DNA from: an uncultured Eubacterium sp.
Lineage (GTDB): Bacteria; Bacillota; Clostridia; Oscillospirales; Acutalibacteraceae
Assembly (NCBI GenBank): GCA_910577195.1
Contig: CAJTLP010000007.1
Location: 1-64,000 of the forward strand
Direction of reading: 5' to 3'
Length of the DNA: 64,000 nt
The translations under genes and the position numbers were made by a program. A model generated the notes under the pieces. It saw nothing but the letters and a program-made list of their open reading frames with translations. It did not search any database and was not told where the DNA came from. Each line of letters begins with the position of its first letter. Positions within the stretch are counted from its first letter, which is position 1. Below, piece by piece: positions 48,097-56,749 of the stretch.

Positions 48097-48162
48097 TTCC
48101 TCGGCAGGCGATAAACTTACGCTCGGCAAATGCCTTGCACCTGCTGTCTTTGGCTGAACAGC
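48097..48162 (-). ncRNA. L10 leader (ribosomal protein autoregulation)
   Basis: Minus-strand text with CAAAGACAGCAGGTGC and, further on, CGCCTGCCGAGG is the hallmark of the L10 leader of Firmicutes, which mimics the 23S rRNA L10-L12 binding site. It lies in the 5' UTR of rplJ. Confidence 0.75.
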
Positions 48163-48168
48163 TATTGT

Positions 48169-48197
48169 ATTTTACCACACAGGATAACCTGTGTCAA
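48169..48197 (-). promoter_or_regulatory. Promoter of rplJ-rplL with embedded palindrome
   Basis: TTGACA (48197-48192), 17 bases, TAAAAT (48174-48169). ACACAGG-ATAA-CCTGTGT (48177-48194) lies across the spacer, either an operator or the end hairpin of the rplA transcript. Confidence 0.7.
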
Positions 48198-48212
48198 TAC
48201 CTAAACTATGAA

Positions 48213-48923
48213 TTACTCAGCAGTAGCTGCTGCGGTACCAACCTTGTTAGGATTAATCTTAACACCGGGACCCATTGTTGATGCAACTGCAACTGACTTG
48301 ATGTACTGACCCTTTGCTGCTGCAGGCTTAGCCTTGATAATAGCATCAAGAAGAGCATTGAAGTTCTCAAGAAGCTTGTCAGTACCGAATGAAGCCTTAC
48401 CGATTGGGCAGTGAATGATGTTTGTCTTATCAAGACGATACTCAATCTTACCTGCCTTAGCCTCCTGAACAGCCTTAGCTACGTCCATTGTAACTGTGCC
48501 TGCCTTTGGTGATGGCATAAGACCACGAGGACCGAGAACCTTACCAAGACGACCAACGAAGCCCATCATATCAGGTGAAGCGATTGCAACGTCGAAATCC
48601 ATCCAACCGCCTGAAATCTTCTGTACGAGATCTGCATCACCTACTACATCAGCACCTGCTTCCTCAGCAGCCTTTGCAAGATCACCCTTTGCGAATACAG
48701 CAACTCTTACGTCCTTACCTGTTCCGTTTGGAAGAACTACTGCACCACGTACCTGCTGGTCAGCGTGACGAGAGTCAACACCAAGACGAATATGAGCCTC
48801 GATTGTTTCATCGAACTTAGCTGTTGCTGTTTTAACTGAAAGCTCAAGAGCTTCAGCTGATTCATATAAATTTGAACGGTCAATAAGCTTTGCACCGTCT
48901 GTATATTTCTTTCCGTGTTTCAT
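48213..48923 (-). CDS. rplA: 50S ribosomal protein L1
   Basis: 236 residues. MKHGKKYTDGAKLIDRSNLY, TKFDETIEAHIRLGVDSRHAD-like segment, VRGAVVLPNGTGKDVRV, and MGFVGRLGKVLGPRGLMPSPKAGTV (in parts). L1 stalk protein near the E-site; follows rplK. Confidence 0.97.
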   Translation of the reverse strand: MKHGKKYTDGAKLIDRSNLYESAEALELSVKTATAKFDETIEAHIRLGVDSRHADQQVRGAVVLPNGTGKDVRVAVFAKGDLAKAAEEAGADVVGDADLVQKISGGWMDFDVAIASPDMMGFVGRLGKVLGPRGLMPSPKAGTVTMDVAKAVQEAKAGKIEYRLDKTNIIHCPIGKASFGTDKLLENFNALLDAIIKAKPAAAKGQYIKSVAVASTMGPGVKINPNKVGTAAATAE

Positions 48924-48971
48924 AATAAATTACCTCCAGTGGTTAATCGGATACTTCCTCCCACAAGGGAA

Positions 48972-49397
48972 TTAGTCTTCTACTACTATACCCATGCTGC
49001 GTGCTGTTCCTGCGATCATTGACATAGCTGCCTCAAGTGATGCTGCATTAAGGTCAGGCATCTTTGTTTCAGCGATTTTCTGAACGTCTGCCTTTGAGAT
49101 TGTTGCAACCTTGTTCTTGTTAGGAACACCTGATGCCTTGTCAATACCGCAAGCCTTCTTGATAAGAACTGCTGCAGGCGGTGTCTTTGTAACGAATGTA
49201 AATGAACGGTCCTCATATACTGTGATTACAACAGGGATGATAAGACCTGCGTCATTCTTTGTTCTTTCATTAAATTCTTTTGTGAATGACATAATGTTTA
49301 CGCCGTGCTGACCGAGAGCCGGACCAACTGGCGGTGCCGGAGTTGCCTTACCGGCAGGAATCTGAAGTTTAATTAAACCTACTACCTTCTGTGCCAT
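48972..49397 (-). CDS. rplK: 50S ribosomal protein L11
   Basis: 141 residues. GLIKLQIPAGKATPAPPVGP, ALGQHGVNIMSFTKEFN and the C-terminal AGTARSMGI motif. Binds the GTPase-associated centre of 23S rRNA. Between nusG and rplA; GAGGAAAT precedes the ATG. Confidence 0.97.
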   Translation of the reverse strand: MAQKVVGLIKLQIPAGKATPAPPVGPALGQHGVNIMSFTKEFNERTKNDAGLIIPVVITVYEDRSFTFVTKTPPAAVLIKKACGIDKASGVPNKNKVATISKADVQKIAETKMPDLNAASLEAAMSMIAGTARSMGIVVED

Positions 49398-49423
49398 AAT
49401 AATTTCCTCCTAATATTGTGGTG

Positions 49424-49455
49424 AATGGCGAGATATCAAATCTCTCCCACCATTA
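49424..49455 (-). promoter_or_regulatory. Hairpin in the rplK leader
   Basis: Minus-strand AATGGTGGGAGAGAT and ATATCTCGCCATT pair imperfectly, 27 bases before rplK. It may be a weak terminator or a regulatory leader structure; there is no T-run. Confidence 0.3.
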
Positions 49456-49543
49456 CAGACAAAACGGCAATTTTGACTGCAATGATAATAAGCAGATGAG
49501 CATTCAACTTATTCAGTTCAATTTCATTTGCGAATTACTAAAA

Positions 49544-50068
49544 TTATTCACTGACCTTTTCAAGCTGGTCAAGCTCAAATTCAACAGTATTTTCTCTGCC
49601 GAACATTGAAACAGTTACCTGTACGCTGTTGTTGTCAACATCAATATCATCAACTGTACCTGAGAAGCCCTCCAGCGGACCGTCAATAACATTGACAAGA
49701 TCGCCGACTTCATATGCAACCTCAATGCTGATTTTTTCAACACCGAGCTTCTTTACCTCTTCATCTGTAAGAGGTTCAGGCTTGCTTTCAGGACCTACGA
49801 AGCCTGTACAGCCGCGTGTGTTTCTTACAACATACCAGCTGTCATCCGTCATTACCATTTTAATGAAAACGTAACCCGGCATCAGCTTTCTCTGATACTC
49901 CTTTTTGGTTCCGTCGTCCTTAACCTCAACTACGGTTTCGGTCGGAATGGCAACTTCGTGAATAAGGTCGTGAAGATTACGATTTTCAACAACAGTCTGA
50001 ATATTACCTGCTACTTTATTTTCATAACCTGAAAATGTATGAGCAACGTACCATTTTGCCTCTTCCAT
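49544..50068 (-). CDS. nusG: Transcription antitermination protein NusG
   Basis: 174 residues. NGN domain EEAKWYVAHTFSGYENKVAGN, MPGYVFIKM, YVVRNTRGCTGFVG, then the KOW domain VGDLVNVIDGPLEGFSGTVDDI. Couples RNA polymerase with ribosome or Rho. Downstream of secE in the usual order. Confidence 0.97.
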   Translation of the reverse strand: MEEAKWYVAHTFSGYENKVAGNIQTVVENRNLHDLIHEVAIPTETVVEVKDDGTKKEYQRKLMPGYVFIKMVMTDDSWYVVRNTRGCTGFVGPESKPEPLTDEEVKKLGVEKISIEVAYEVGDLVNVIDGPLEGFSGTVDDIDVDNNSVQVTVSMFGRENTVEFELDQLEKVSE

Positions 50069-50124
50069 TAATAAGCCTCCCGAATATAAATATTAAACAA
50101 AACTCTCAATAATTATTCGGCTGC

Positions 50125-50508
50125 TTATTCTGCGCTGTCAGCTGTTGTCTCTTCAGCTGTGGTATCTTCAGTTGTGTCTGATGCATCTGCATCGTCCTCA
50201 ACTACGGCTGAAGTCGTTGTCGGAGCAGTTGTTGTCTGAGCAGACTTCTTCAGAGCCTTCATACCCTGTGAAAGACCTGTATCAACAGCGAAAATAGCAA
50301 GACCTACGATAAATACAACGATTAATACGATAACTGTATTTCTGAATACGTCCTTGCCTTTGGCCCATACAACCTTTTTGCCTTCTGATTTAACACTTTT
50401 AAAGAATGACGCGATGGATTTAAAAGGATTTTTCTTTGACTTCTTTTTTGTGTCCTTAGACTTTTCAGCCTTATCAGCCTTTTTTGAAGTCTTCTTTTCG
50501 TCAGCCAT
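50125..50508 (-). CDS. secE: Preprotein translocase subunit SecE, with long C-terminal tail
   Basis: 127 residues; typical Gram-positive SecE has about 60-80. A lysine-rich N-terminus, the conserved FKSVKSEGKKVVWAKGKDVF, and one transmembrane helix (NTVIVLIVVFIVGLAIFAVD) are normal. After DTGLSQGMKALKK comes an unusual Thr/Ala/Asp/Glu-rich tail of about 45 residues. SecE clamps SecY in the translocon; the tail would be outside the membrane. Position between rpmG and nusG confirms identity. Confidence 0.95.
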   Translation of the reverse strand: MADEKKTSKKADKAEKSKDTKKKSKKNPFKSIASFFKSVKSEGKKVVWAKGKDVFRNTVIVLIVVFIVGLAIFAVDTGLSQGMKALKKSAQTTTAPTTTSAVVEDDADASDTTEDTTAEETTADSAE

Positions 50509-50521
50509 TTCGGTCCTCCTA

Positions 50522-50671
50522 TTACTTTGTCTCTCTGTGAAGAGTATGTTTCTTACAGAAGCGGCAATACTTGTTCATTTCAAGTCTGTCAGGTGAATTC
50601 TTCTTGTTTTTCATTGTGTTGTAATTGCGTTGTTTGCATTCAGTGCAAGCTAAGGTAATCTTAACTCTCAT
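50522..50671 (-). CDS. rpmG: 50S ribosomal protein L33
   Basis: 49 residues, encoded between the promoter at 50778-50806 and secE. The protein opens MRVKITLACTECKQRNYNTM and carries the second cysteine pair in KYCRFCKKHTLHRETK, so it is the zinc-binding (C+) form. GGAGGTGC precedes the ATG. The gene is short and easy to overlook. Confidence 0.95.
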   Translation of the reverse strand: MRVKITLACTECKQRNYNTMKNKKNSPDRLEMNKYCRFCKKHTLHRETK

Positions 50672-50777
50672 AAATAGCACCTCCGTTTAAATTTCGATAA
50701 ATATCTCCCTCAGAAATAAGGACAAAAAAATAAGGCCTGACGGCTCAAACTAAATCATCCTTTTATGAGGTATGATT

Positions 50778-50806
50778 AATATATCACAGTGTTTGTAATT
50801 AGTCAA
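50778..50806 (-). promoter_or_regulatory. Promoter of rpmG-secE-nusG
   Basis: TTGACT (50806-50801), 17 bases, TATATT (50783-50778) on the minus strand. Confidence 0.7.
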
Positions 50807-50824
50807 GGGATTTGGCAAAAAAAT

Positions 50825-50853
50825 TTGCAATTCGTGACAATTTATATTATTAT
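50825..50853 (+). promoter_or_regulatory. Promoter of the flavoprotein-trmB operon
   Basis: TTGCAA (50825-50830), 17 bases, TATTAT (50848-50853), divergent from the rpmG promoter. Confidence 0.6.
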
Positions 50854-50891
50854 ATATAAACAACATCTATACATTGTATAGGAGACGACCT

Positions 50892-51986
50892 ATGACCACA
50901 ATTATTATCGGTGCAGGAGCAAGCGGACTTGCCTGTGCAATACGATTAAAACAGAATAATCCGAAGGTCAGAGTAACCATTCTTGAACGTATGTCCCAGC
51001 CCGGCAAAAAAATACTTGCTACGGGCAACGGAAGATGCAACCTGTCAAACACAAATGCCAAGCATTGTGATGAGGTGATTGACTTTTTCAAATCCCTGGG
51101 ACTTATAACAAGAACAGACAGAGAGGGAAGAATATATCCCTATTCAAATCAGGCATCAACCGTTGTAGATATCTTAACAGATAAATGCAGAGAGCTTGAG
51201 ATTGAAATCATCACCGACTGCACTGTAAAGAGCATAACAAAAGATTTTCAAATAACAACTACTCAAGGAACATTTCATGCTGACAATGTTGTTCTTGCTG
51301 CAGGAGGTATGGCGCAAAAAAATCTCGGCTCAGACGGCAGCGGATATGAACTGATGAAATCACTGGGTCACAGCATCACACTGCTTTCCCCTGCCCTTGT
51401 TCAACTTACTTCCTCAAGCAAATATCCAAAAAAATTGAAGGGCAGCCGTGTCAAATGCAATATGTCCATTCAGCTGGACGGCGAAACGATTAAAAGCGAG
51501 TATGGCGAAGTGCTTTTCACTGATTACGGACTTTCAGGAATCGTTACAATGAATTTATCAGATATTGTGAGCAGGAATTTTGCACAGAAAGCACCGCAGA
51601 AATGCCACGCCGTGCTGGACTTAATCCCTGATATGGACGAAGACGATTTACTGAATTATTTAGATGAATTTCAAAACCTTAACGGAATACTCGGAAATGA
51701 GCTTTCATCAATCATTGAAAAGCAGGCAGACGGTGATATTAACAAAGCTGTGAAATTTGCAAAAAACTGGAAGCTGATTATCACAGGCACGAAAGGCTTT
51801 GACTTTGCACAGATAACAAGCGGCGGTGTAAGGCTTAATGAATTTGACGAATTTCAGTCGAAAATTGTGAAAGGCTTATATGCCTGCGGTGAAATTCTGG
51901 ATAAACAATTTATGTGCGGCGGATATAATCTGAATTTTGCATGGTACAGCGGTATCAGAACTGCCGACCAAATCACTTCTATATAA
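50892..51986 (+). CDS. HI0933/YhiN-family FAD-dependent oxidoreductase
   Basis: 364 residues from ATG at 50892 (AGGAGA upstream). FAD-binding Rossmann motif TTIIIGAGASGLACAIRL, the family-specific GNGRCNLSNTN, RIYPYSNQASTVVD, and the C-terminal CGEILDKQFMCGGYNLNFAWYSG. Function in the cell is not established, although the family is widespread. It is followed 13 bases later by a second flavoprotein and by trmB. Confidence 0.9.
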   Translation: MTTIIIGAGASGLACAIRLKQNNPKVRVTILERMSQPGKKILATGNGRCNLSNTNAKHCDEVIDFFKSLGLITRTDREGRIYPYSNQASTVVDILTDKCRELEIEIITDCTVKSITKDFQITTTQGTFHADNVVLAAGGMAQKNLGSDGSGYELMKSLGHSITLLSPALVQLTSSSKYPKKLKGSRVKCNMSIQLDGETIKSEYGEVLFTDYGLSGIVTMNLSDIVSRNFAQKAPQKCHAVLDLIPDMDEDDLLNYLDEFQNLNGILGNELSSIIEKQADGDINKAVKFAKNWKLIITGTKGFDFAQITSGGVRLNEFDEFQSKIVKGLYACGEILDKQFMCGGYNLNFAWYSGIRTADQITSI

Positions 51987-51999
51987 AGGTATATAATAT

Positions 52000-53595
52000 A
52001 TGATAAGAATCAATGAAATAAAATTGTCGCTGGATGAGGAGGAAAGTCTCCTGAAATCCAAAGCGGCAAAAACACTCAGGATAAATGAAAAATATATAAA
52101 ATCCTATACGATTTATAAAAAGAGCGTTGACGCAAGAAAAAAAGATGATGTGCATTTCACCTACTCCGTTGATGTAATCATCACACTTGACGAAGAACAG
52201 ATTGTGTCAAAATGCAAATCGAACAAGGTTCAGCTTGTTAAACCGTATAAATATGAACTGCCTGAAAATAAGCGTGTAAGCAAGTTCAGGCCTGTTATTG
52301 TCGGCTTTGGTCCGGCAGGTATGTTTGCAGGACTTATCCTTGCACAGTCAGGGCTCAGACCGATTATACTTGAACGCGGAAAAGATGTTGACGCAAGAAC
52401 TGCCGATGTAAACAAGTTCTGGAAAACAAAAGAGCTCAACGAGGAATCCAATGTACAGTTCGGTGAGGGCGGCGCAGGAACATTTTCGGACGGCAAGCTC
52501 ACCACAGGAATAAAAAGTCCGTTTATCCGCAAAATTCTTCAGGAGCTTTATGAGGCAGGTGCACCTGAGGAAATACTCTATTCATCAAAGCCGCATATCG
52601 GAACGGACAGACTTGCTATTGTCGTTAAGAATATCAGAAAAAAGATTGAACAGCTTGGCGGAGAGGTAAGGCTTGAGTGTAAGCTTGAAAAGCTGATTGC
52701 GGCAAATGGTTTTATTCACGGCATAACCTACTCCCACAAGGGTGAATTTTTTGATCTAGAAACCGACAGCGTTATAATGGCTATCGGCCACAGTGCACGA
52801 GATACGGTTGAAATGATGTACAATATGGGTGTTGAAATTATGCAGAAGCCGTTTTCTGTCGGAGCAAGAATTGAGCATCCTCAGAGTCTGATTAACAAAG
52901 CACAGTACGGAAAATTCGCAGGACATAAAAAGCTGGGAGCCGCTGATTACAAGCTCGCCTGTCACGGTCTGCACGAAAGAGGAGCATACACCTTCTGTAT
53001 GTGTCCGGGCGGTACTGTTGTTGCCGCCGCCAGTGAAAAAGAGGGCGTTATCGTAAACGGTATGAGCTCCCTTGCACGTGACGGAGAAAATGCAAATTCG
53101 GCCCTGCTTGTAGGAATTGAGCCAAAGGATTTCCCCTCTGAACATCCTCTGGCAGGCATATACTATCAGCGTGAAATTGAGCACAATGCATATGTTCTTG
53201 CAGGAAGCAATTACAATGCGCCTGCTCAGCTTGTGGGTGATTTCCTCAAAGGGATTGAAAGCAAGACACTTGGCAATGTTCAGCCTACCTGCCCTACAGG
53301 TGTAACACTTACAAATCTTGACGAATGTCTGCCGTCAAAGGTATCTGCAACAATGAAATCGGCAATCGTTGAAATGGATAAAAAGCTGAACGGCTTTAAT
53401 CTGTACGATGCTGTACTGACTGCACCTGAAACAAGATCTTCAAGCTCCGTACGAATTTTAAGAGATGAATTTTTACAGTGCAACATCAGGGGCGTCTACC
53501 CCTGCGGTGAGGGAGCAGGCTATGCAGGCGGAATCATTTCCGCAGCCGTTGACGGCGTAAAATGTGCTCACGCTGTATTGGATGATGAGCATTAA
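52000..53595 (+). CDS. FAD-dependent protein of the COG2509 family
   Basis: 531 residues. An N-terminal domain of about 90 residues (IRINEIKLSLDEEESLLKSKA) precedes the FAD motif PVIVGFGPAGMFAGLILAQSG, then NVQFGEGGAGTFSDGKLTTG and CMCPGGTVVAAASEKEGVIVNG, ending with GVYPCGEGAGYAGGIISAAVDG. Role unknown. Likely co-transcribed with the preceding oxidoreductase and trmB. Confidence 0.9.
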   Translation: MIRINEIKLSLDEEESLLKSKAAKTLRINEKYIKSYTIYKKSVDARKKDDVHFTYSVDVIITLDEEQIVSKCKSNKVQLVKPYKYELPENKRVSKFRPVIVGFGPAGMFAGLILAQSGLRPIILERGKDVDARTADVNKFWKTKELNEESNVQFGEGGAGTFSDGKLTTGIKSPFIRKILQELYEAGAPEEILYSSKPHIGTDRLAIVVKNIRKKIEQLGGEVRLECKLEKLIAANGFIHGITYSHKGEFFDLETDSVIMAIGHSARDTVEMMYNMGVEIMQKPFSVGARIEHPQSLINKAQYGKFAGHKKLGAADYKLACHGLHERGAYTFCMCPGGTVVAAASEKEGVIVNGMSSLARDGENANSALLVGIEPKDFPSEHPLAGIYYQREIEHNAYVLAGSNYNAPAQLVGDFLKGIESKTLGNVQPTCPTGVTLTNLDECLPSKVSATMKSAIVEMDKKLNGFNLYDAVLTAPETRSSSSVRILRDEFLQCNIRGVYPCGEGAGYAGGIISAAVDGVKCAHAVLDDEH

Positions 53596-53613
53596 GATAT
53601 AAGGTGAATTACG

Positions 53614-54285
53614 ATGAGAATGAAGAGAAAAAAGAATCTTGATGCGCGTATCCATGCATCATCGGATTATCTTACAATAATGAAAAATGAATCGCTCAAT
53701 TACAACGACGCAGTAAACGAAAATCACATCATTGATTTTGAAAAGCTGTTCGGCAATGATAAGCCTGTTGTACTTGAGGTGGGAAGCGGAAAGGGTCAGT
53801 TCGGCTGCACATATGCTAAACAGAATCCTGATAAAAATATCCTTTGTGTTGAGAGAAACAGGAATGTGCTTATCCTTGCAATAGACAGCGCAAGAGAAAT
53901 GGGACTGGATAACATAAAATTCCTGTGCGGCACGGCTGAATATCTGCCCTCCTACATCAGTGAAAATACGGTTGAAGAAATCTATCTGAATTTCTCCTGC
54001 CCTTTTCCGAAGCACAAGCATATTGCACACAGACTGACCAATCCGAGATTTTTAAATATATTCAAAAGGATTTTAAAACCTGACGGTGTTATTTGTCAGA
54101 AAACAGACAACATGCACTTTTTTGAATACTCAATTGAGCAGTTTTCCGCCTGTGATTTCAGACTCAGCAATATTTCACTTGATTTGCACAACAGTGATTT
54201 TGAGGGAAATATCGTTACCGAATATGAGCACAAATTTTCATCACAGGGCTTCCCTATCTACCGCCTTGAGGCACATTTAAAATAA
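53614..54285 (+). CDS. trmB: tRNA (guanine-N7)-methyltransferase
   Basis: 223 residues. SAM-binding LEVGSGKGQFGCTYAKQNPD, FLCGTAEYLPSYI, and the family segment EIYLNFSCPFPKHKHIAHRLTNPRF (in parts), then LKPDGVICQKTDN. In the usual PDPWPKKRH motif the first part reads SCPFPKHKH, a slight divergence. Methylates G46 in the variable loop of tRNAs. A terminator follows. Confidence 0.93.
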   Translation: MRMKRKKNLDARIHASSDYLTIMKNESLNYNDAVNENHIIDFEKLFGNDKPVVLEVGSGKGQFGCTYAKQNPDKNILCVERNRNVLILAIDSAREMGLDNIKFLCGTAEYLPSYISENTVEEIYLNFSCPFPKHKHIAHRLTNPRFLNIFKRILKPDGVICQKTDNMHFFEYSIEQFSACDFRLSNISLDLHNSDFEGNIVTEYEHKFSSQGFPIYRLEAHLK

Positions 54286-54299
54286 TACAACATTAACCA

Positions 54300-54333
54300 A
54301 TGCAGGCACGTATATGCCTGCATTTATTCTTTT
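54300..54333 (+). terminator. Terminator after trmB
   Basis: ATGCAGGCA-CGTATA-TGCCTGCAT followed by TTATTCTTTTAT. It rules out the longer start of the next gene. Confidence 0.75.
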
Positions 54334-54371
54334 ATCACATGTCTGTGCATAAACATATTACTGGTGATAAA

Positions 54372-54632
54372 ATGAAAAAGATTAAACTGAAAGAGAAAAT
54401 CGTCCCTCAATCCTACGATTATTATTTCGGCAAGCCACGTCTTGAAATGACAGGAAGAGAATGTCTTGTTGACGGACTGCAAAGCATTGTTGAATATTCC
54501 AATGAAAAAATAACCTTGAGCTTAGGCACGCAGATTATTACCTTTTTCGGTGATGATTTACGCATCAACTCCTTCACTCGCGAGGGTGCTATAGTCGAGG
54601 GGAATATTATATCAATGGAGTTTTCATCTTGA
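54372..54632 (+). CDS. yqfC: Sporulation protein YqfC-like (YabP/YqfC family)
   Basis: 86 residues; ATG at 54372 with GGTGAT upstream, the longer frame being excluded by the terminator at 54300. YabP/YqfC pattern: RLEMTGRECLVDGLQSIVEYS, ITLSLGTQIITFFGDDLRINSF, and EGNIISMEFS. Involved in spore formation in Bacillus relatives. Overlaps the yqfD start by four bases (TTGA). Confidence 0.85.
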   Translation: MKKIKLKEKIVPQSYDYYFGKPRLEMTGRECLVDGLQSIVEYSNEKITLSLGTQIITFFGDDLRINSFTREGAIVEGNIISMEFSS

Positions 54633-55600
54633 TCGGACTTTTCAGATGGATGTTCGGCTTTGTAAAATTTTCCTTCACAGGAGGCTTTGCCGAAAATTTT
54701 CTGACGGAATGCTTTTCCGACGGAATGGAGTTAAGAAATATAAATAAGAATGCTGACGGCTTTACCGCTGTATGCAATCTGAGGATATACAAAAAGCTCC
54801 ATCACTATGCATATCGCCACGGCGGAAAGGTTAAAATAGTAAAAAAAAGCGGACTTCCTTTTATTCTTCTGCCGTTGAAAAACCGAATAGGCTTTTTTGT
54901 GGGTATGCTGGCATTTGTAATCATCATATCTTTTTTAAGCTGCTTTGTATGGAATGTTGAAATTACAGGCAATAATAGAATCAGTGACACAATGATTCTT
55001 TCTTATCTTGAAAACTACAATTTAAAACCGGGTACTATGTGGAGCAGTATATCAAGGGATGATATATGCTGGGATATGATGAGCGAATTTGAGGACATTT
55101 CCTGGGTGCATATAAACAAGCAGGGTTCAATTGCCAGAGTCGAAATCAATGAAACCACACCGGCAGACAAAAACGGTGATGATAACAAGCTCAAGGGCAT
55201 AAATGTATTCAGAAAAGAAATTCAGGTTGTGGCCTACAGAGAACAGAAAAGTATGACTCTCAAAAGCAGTAAAAAATACAAAACGCTTAAATTCTTTTCG
55301 GCGGATATTCCTCTTTATATATCAAAAGAAACAGGCGATGTTTCGCAAATCAGTGAAGATTACCTTACAATAAAAGGCACTGTACTGCCTATAGGTATTA
55401 CGGAATGTGAGGAACAGTTTTTTGCTTCACAGCCGAAAACACTCACAGACGAAGAGCTGTTAAACCTTGCATATAAAAAAACAGGTTTTCAGGAGGAAAA
55501 AGAATTTGACGGCTTTGAAATCATAAACAAAACAGAAAATCATAATATAGATGACGACAAGTGTGTTATGACCACATCATATATTATAAAAAGAAAATAA
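54629..55600 (+). CDS. yqfD: Sporulation protein YqfD, shorter than usual
   Basis: 323 residues from a TTG start; the usual length is about 390-400. N-terminal GLFRWMFGFVKFSFTGGFAENFL and LKNRIGFFVGMLAFVIIISFLSCFVWNVEITGN with the transmembrane helix, then SWVHINKQGSIARVEINETT. After this the protein goes quickly to the C-terminal beta part, and the PCNIVAxxDG-like segment expected in the middle is absent. Required for spore formation in relatives. Paired with yqfC. Confidence 0.86.
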   Translation: MIGLFRWMFGFVKFSFTGGFAENFLTECFSDGMELRNINKNADGFTAVCNLRIYKKLHHYAYRHGGKVKIVKKSGLPFILLPLKNRIGFFVGMLAFVIIISFLSCFVWNVEITGNNRISDTMILSYLENYNLKPGTMWSSISRDDICWDMMSEFEDISWVHINKQGSIARVEINETTPADKNGDDNKLKGINVFRKEIQVVAYREQKSMTLKSSKKYKTLKFFSADIPLYISKETGDVSQISEDYLTIKGTVLPIGITECEEQFFASQPKTLTDEELLNLAYKKTGFQEEKEFDGFEIINKTENHNIDDDKCVMTTSYIIKRK

Positions 55601-55608
55601 TATTCATC

Positions 55609-55637
55609 TTGAAAGGCATAATCTCTTATGGTAAAAT
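55609..55637 (+). promoter_or_regulatory. Promoter of uxuA
   Basis: TTGAAA (55609-55614), 17 bases, TAAAAT (55632-55637). Confidence 0.65.
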
Positions 55638-55677
55638 AACCTTGAAAAATGACAATAAAACCTGAGGAGGTATAAAT

Positions 55678-56748
55678 ATGCAGATGACTTTCCGCTGGTT
55701 CGGCAAGGAAAAGGATACGGTTTCCCTTGAGCAAATCAAGCAGATTCCGGGCGTAACAGGCGTTGTGCCTGCGCTTCACTATCTCCCTGCCGGTGAGGCT
55801 TGGGAAATGGAGGACGTGCAGAAGATGTATGACGAAATCACGGCTGCCGGACTCACAATGGAATGCATTGAAAGTGTAAATGTTCACGAGGATATCAAGC
55901 TTGGCTTGACCACTCGTGAAAAGCTTATTGAAAATTATAAGATTTCTATCAGAAATCTGGCTAAGGTTGGTGTAAAGGTTATTTGTTACAACTTTATGCC
56001 GGTATTTGACTGGACAAGAACAGACCTTTATATGCCGCTTCCTGACGGCTCAACCTGCCTATGCTACGACGGTAAACAGGTTGAGGGCAAATCACCTGAG
56101 GATATGTTCAGAGAAATTGATGATAACTCAAACGGCTACGCTATGCCGGGTTGGGAAACTGAGCGTATGGGCGAAATCAAGGAGCTGTTTGAAAAATACA
56201 AGGACATAACTGCTGATGATTTATGGAAAAACCTAAAATATTTCCTTGAAGCAATTATGCCTGTTTGTGAGGAATGCGACGTTAAAATGGCAATTCATCC
56301 GGATGATCCGCCATGGCCTATTTTCGGTCTGCCGAGAATCATCACAGGTAAGGATGCCATTGAAAAGCTTCTCAATATGGTGCCGAGCAAATATAACGGC
56401 ATTACCCTTTGCACAGGCTCATTAGGTGCAAGTCCTGACAATGATATGGTTGAAATCATCAAGGCTGCAGGCGACAGAATTTATTTTGCTCATCTTCGCA
56501 ATGTTTCAATCAACAATCAGTGGTTTAACGAAACTGCACACGAAAGTGCAGCCGGCTCACTTGATATGTATGAAATTGTCAAGGCTCTTCAGGAGGTAGG
56601 CTTCGACGGCTATATACGCCCTGACCACGGCAGAATGATATGGGGCGAGGTTGCCCGTCCGGGATACGGTCTCTTTGACAGAGCACTGGGTGTAAGCTAT
56701 CTCAACGGACTCTGGGAAGCTGTAGAAAAAAGCAGAAAGGAAAATTAA
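55678..56748 (+). CDS. uxuA: Mannonate dehydratase
   Basis: 356 residues, TIM-barrel iron/manganese enzyme converting D-mannonate to 2-keto-3-deoxygluconate. MTFRWFGKEKDTVSLEQIKQ, CYNFMPVFDWTRTDL, MAIHPDDPPWPIFGLPRI, LCTGSLGASPDND, FAHLRNV and RPDHGRMIWGE are the family signature. Preceded by GGAGGTATAA. Next gene starts 1 base after its stop. Joins uxaC and kdgK of the locus at 33-36 kb into one pathway. Confidence 0.96.
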   Translation: MQMTFRWFGKEKDTVSLEQIKQIPGVTGVVPALHYLPAGEAWEMEDVQKMYDEITAAGLTMECIESVNVHEDIKLGLTTREKLIENYKISIRNLAKVGVKVICYNFMPVFDWTRTDLYMPLPDGSTCLCYDGKQVEGKSPEDMFREIDDNSNGYAMPGWETERMGEIKELFEKYKDITADDLWKNLKYFLEAIMPVCEECDVKMAIHPDDPPWPIFGLPRIITGKDAIEKLLNMVPSKYNGITLCTGSLGASPDNDMVEIIKAAGDRIYFAHLRNVSINNQWFNETAHESAAGSLDMYEIVKALQEVGFDGYIRPDHGRMIWGEVARPGYGLFDRALGVSYLNGLWEAVEKSRKEN

Positions 56749-56749
56749 A

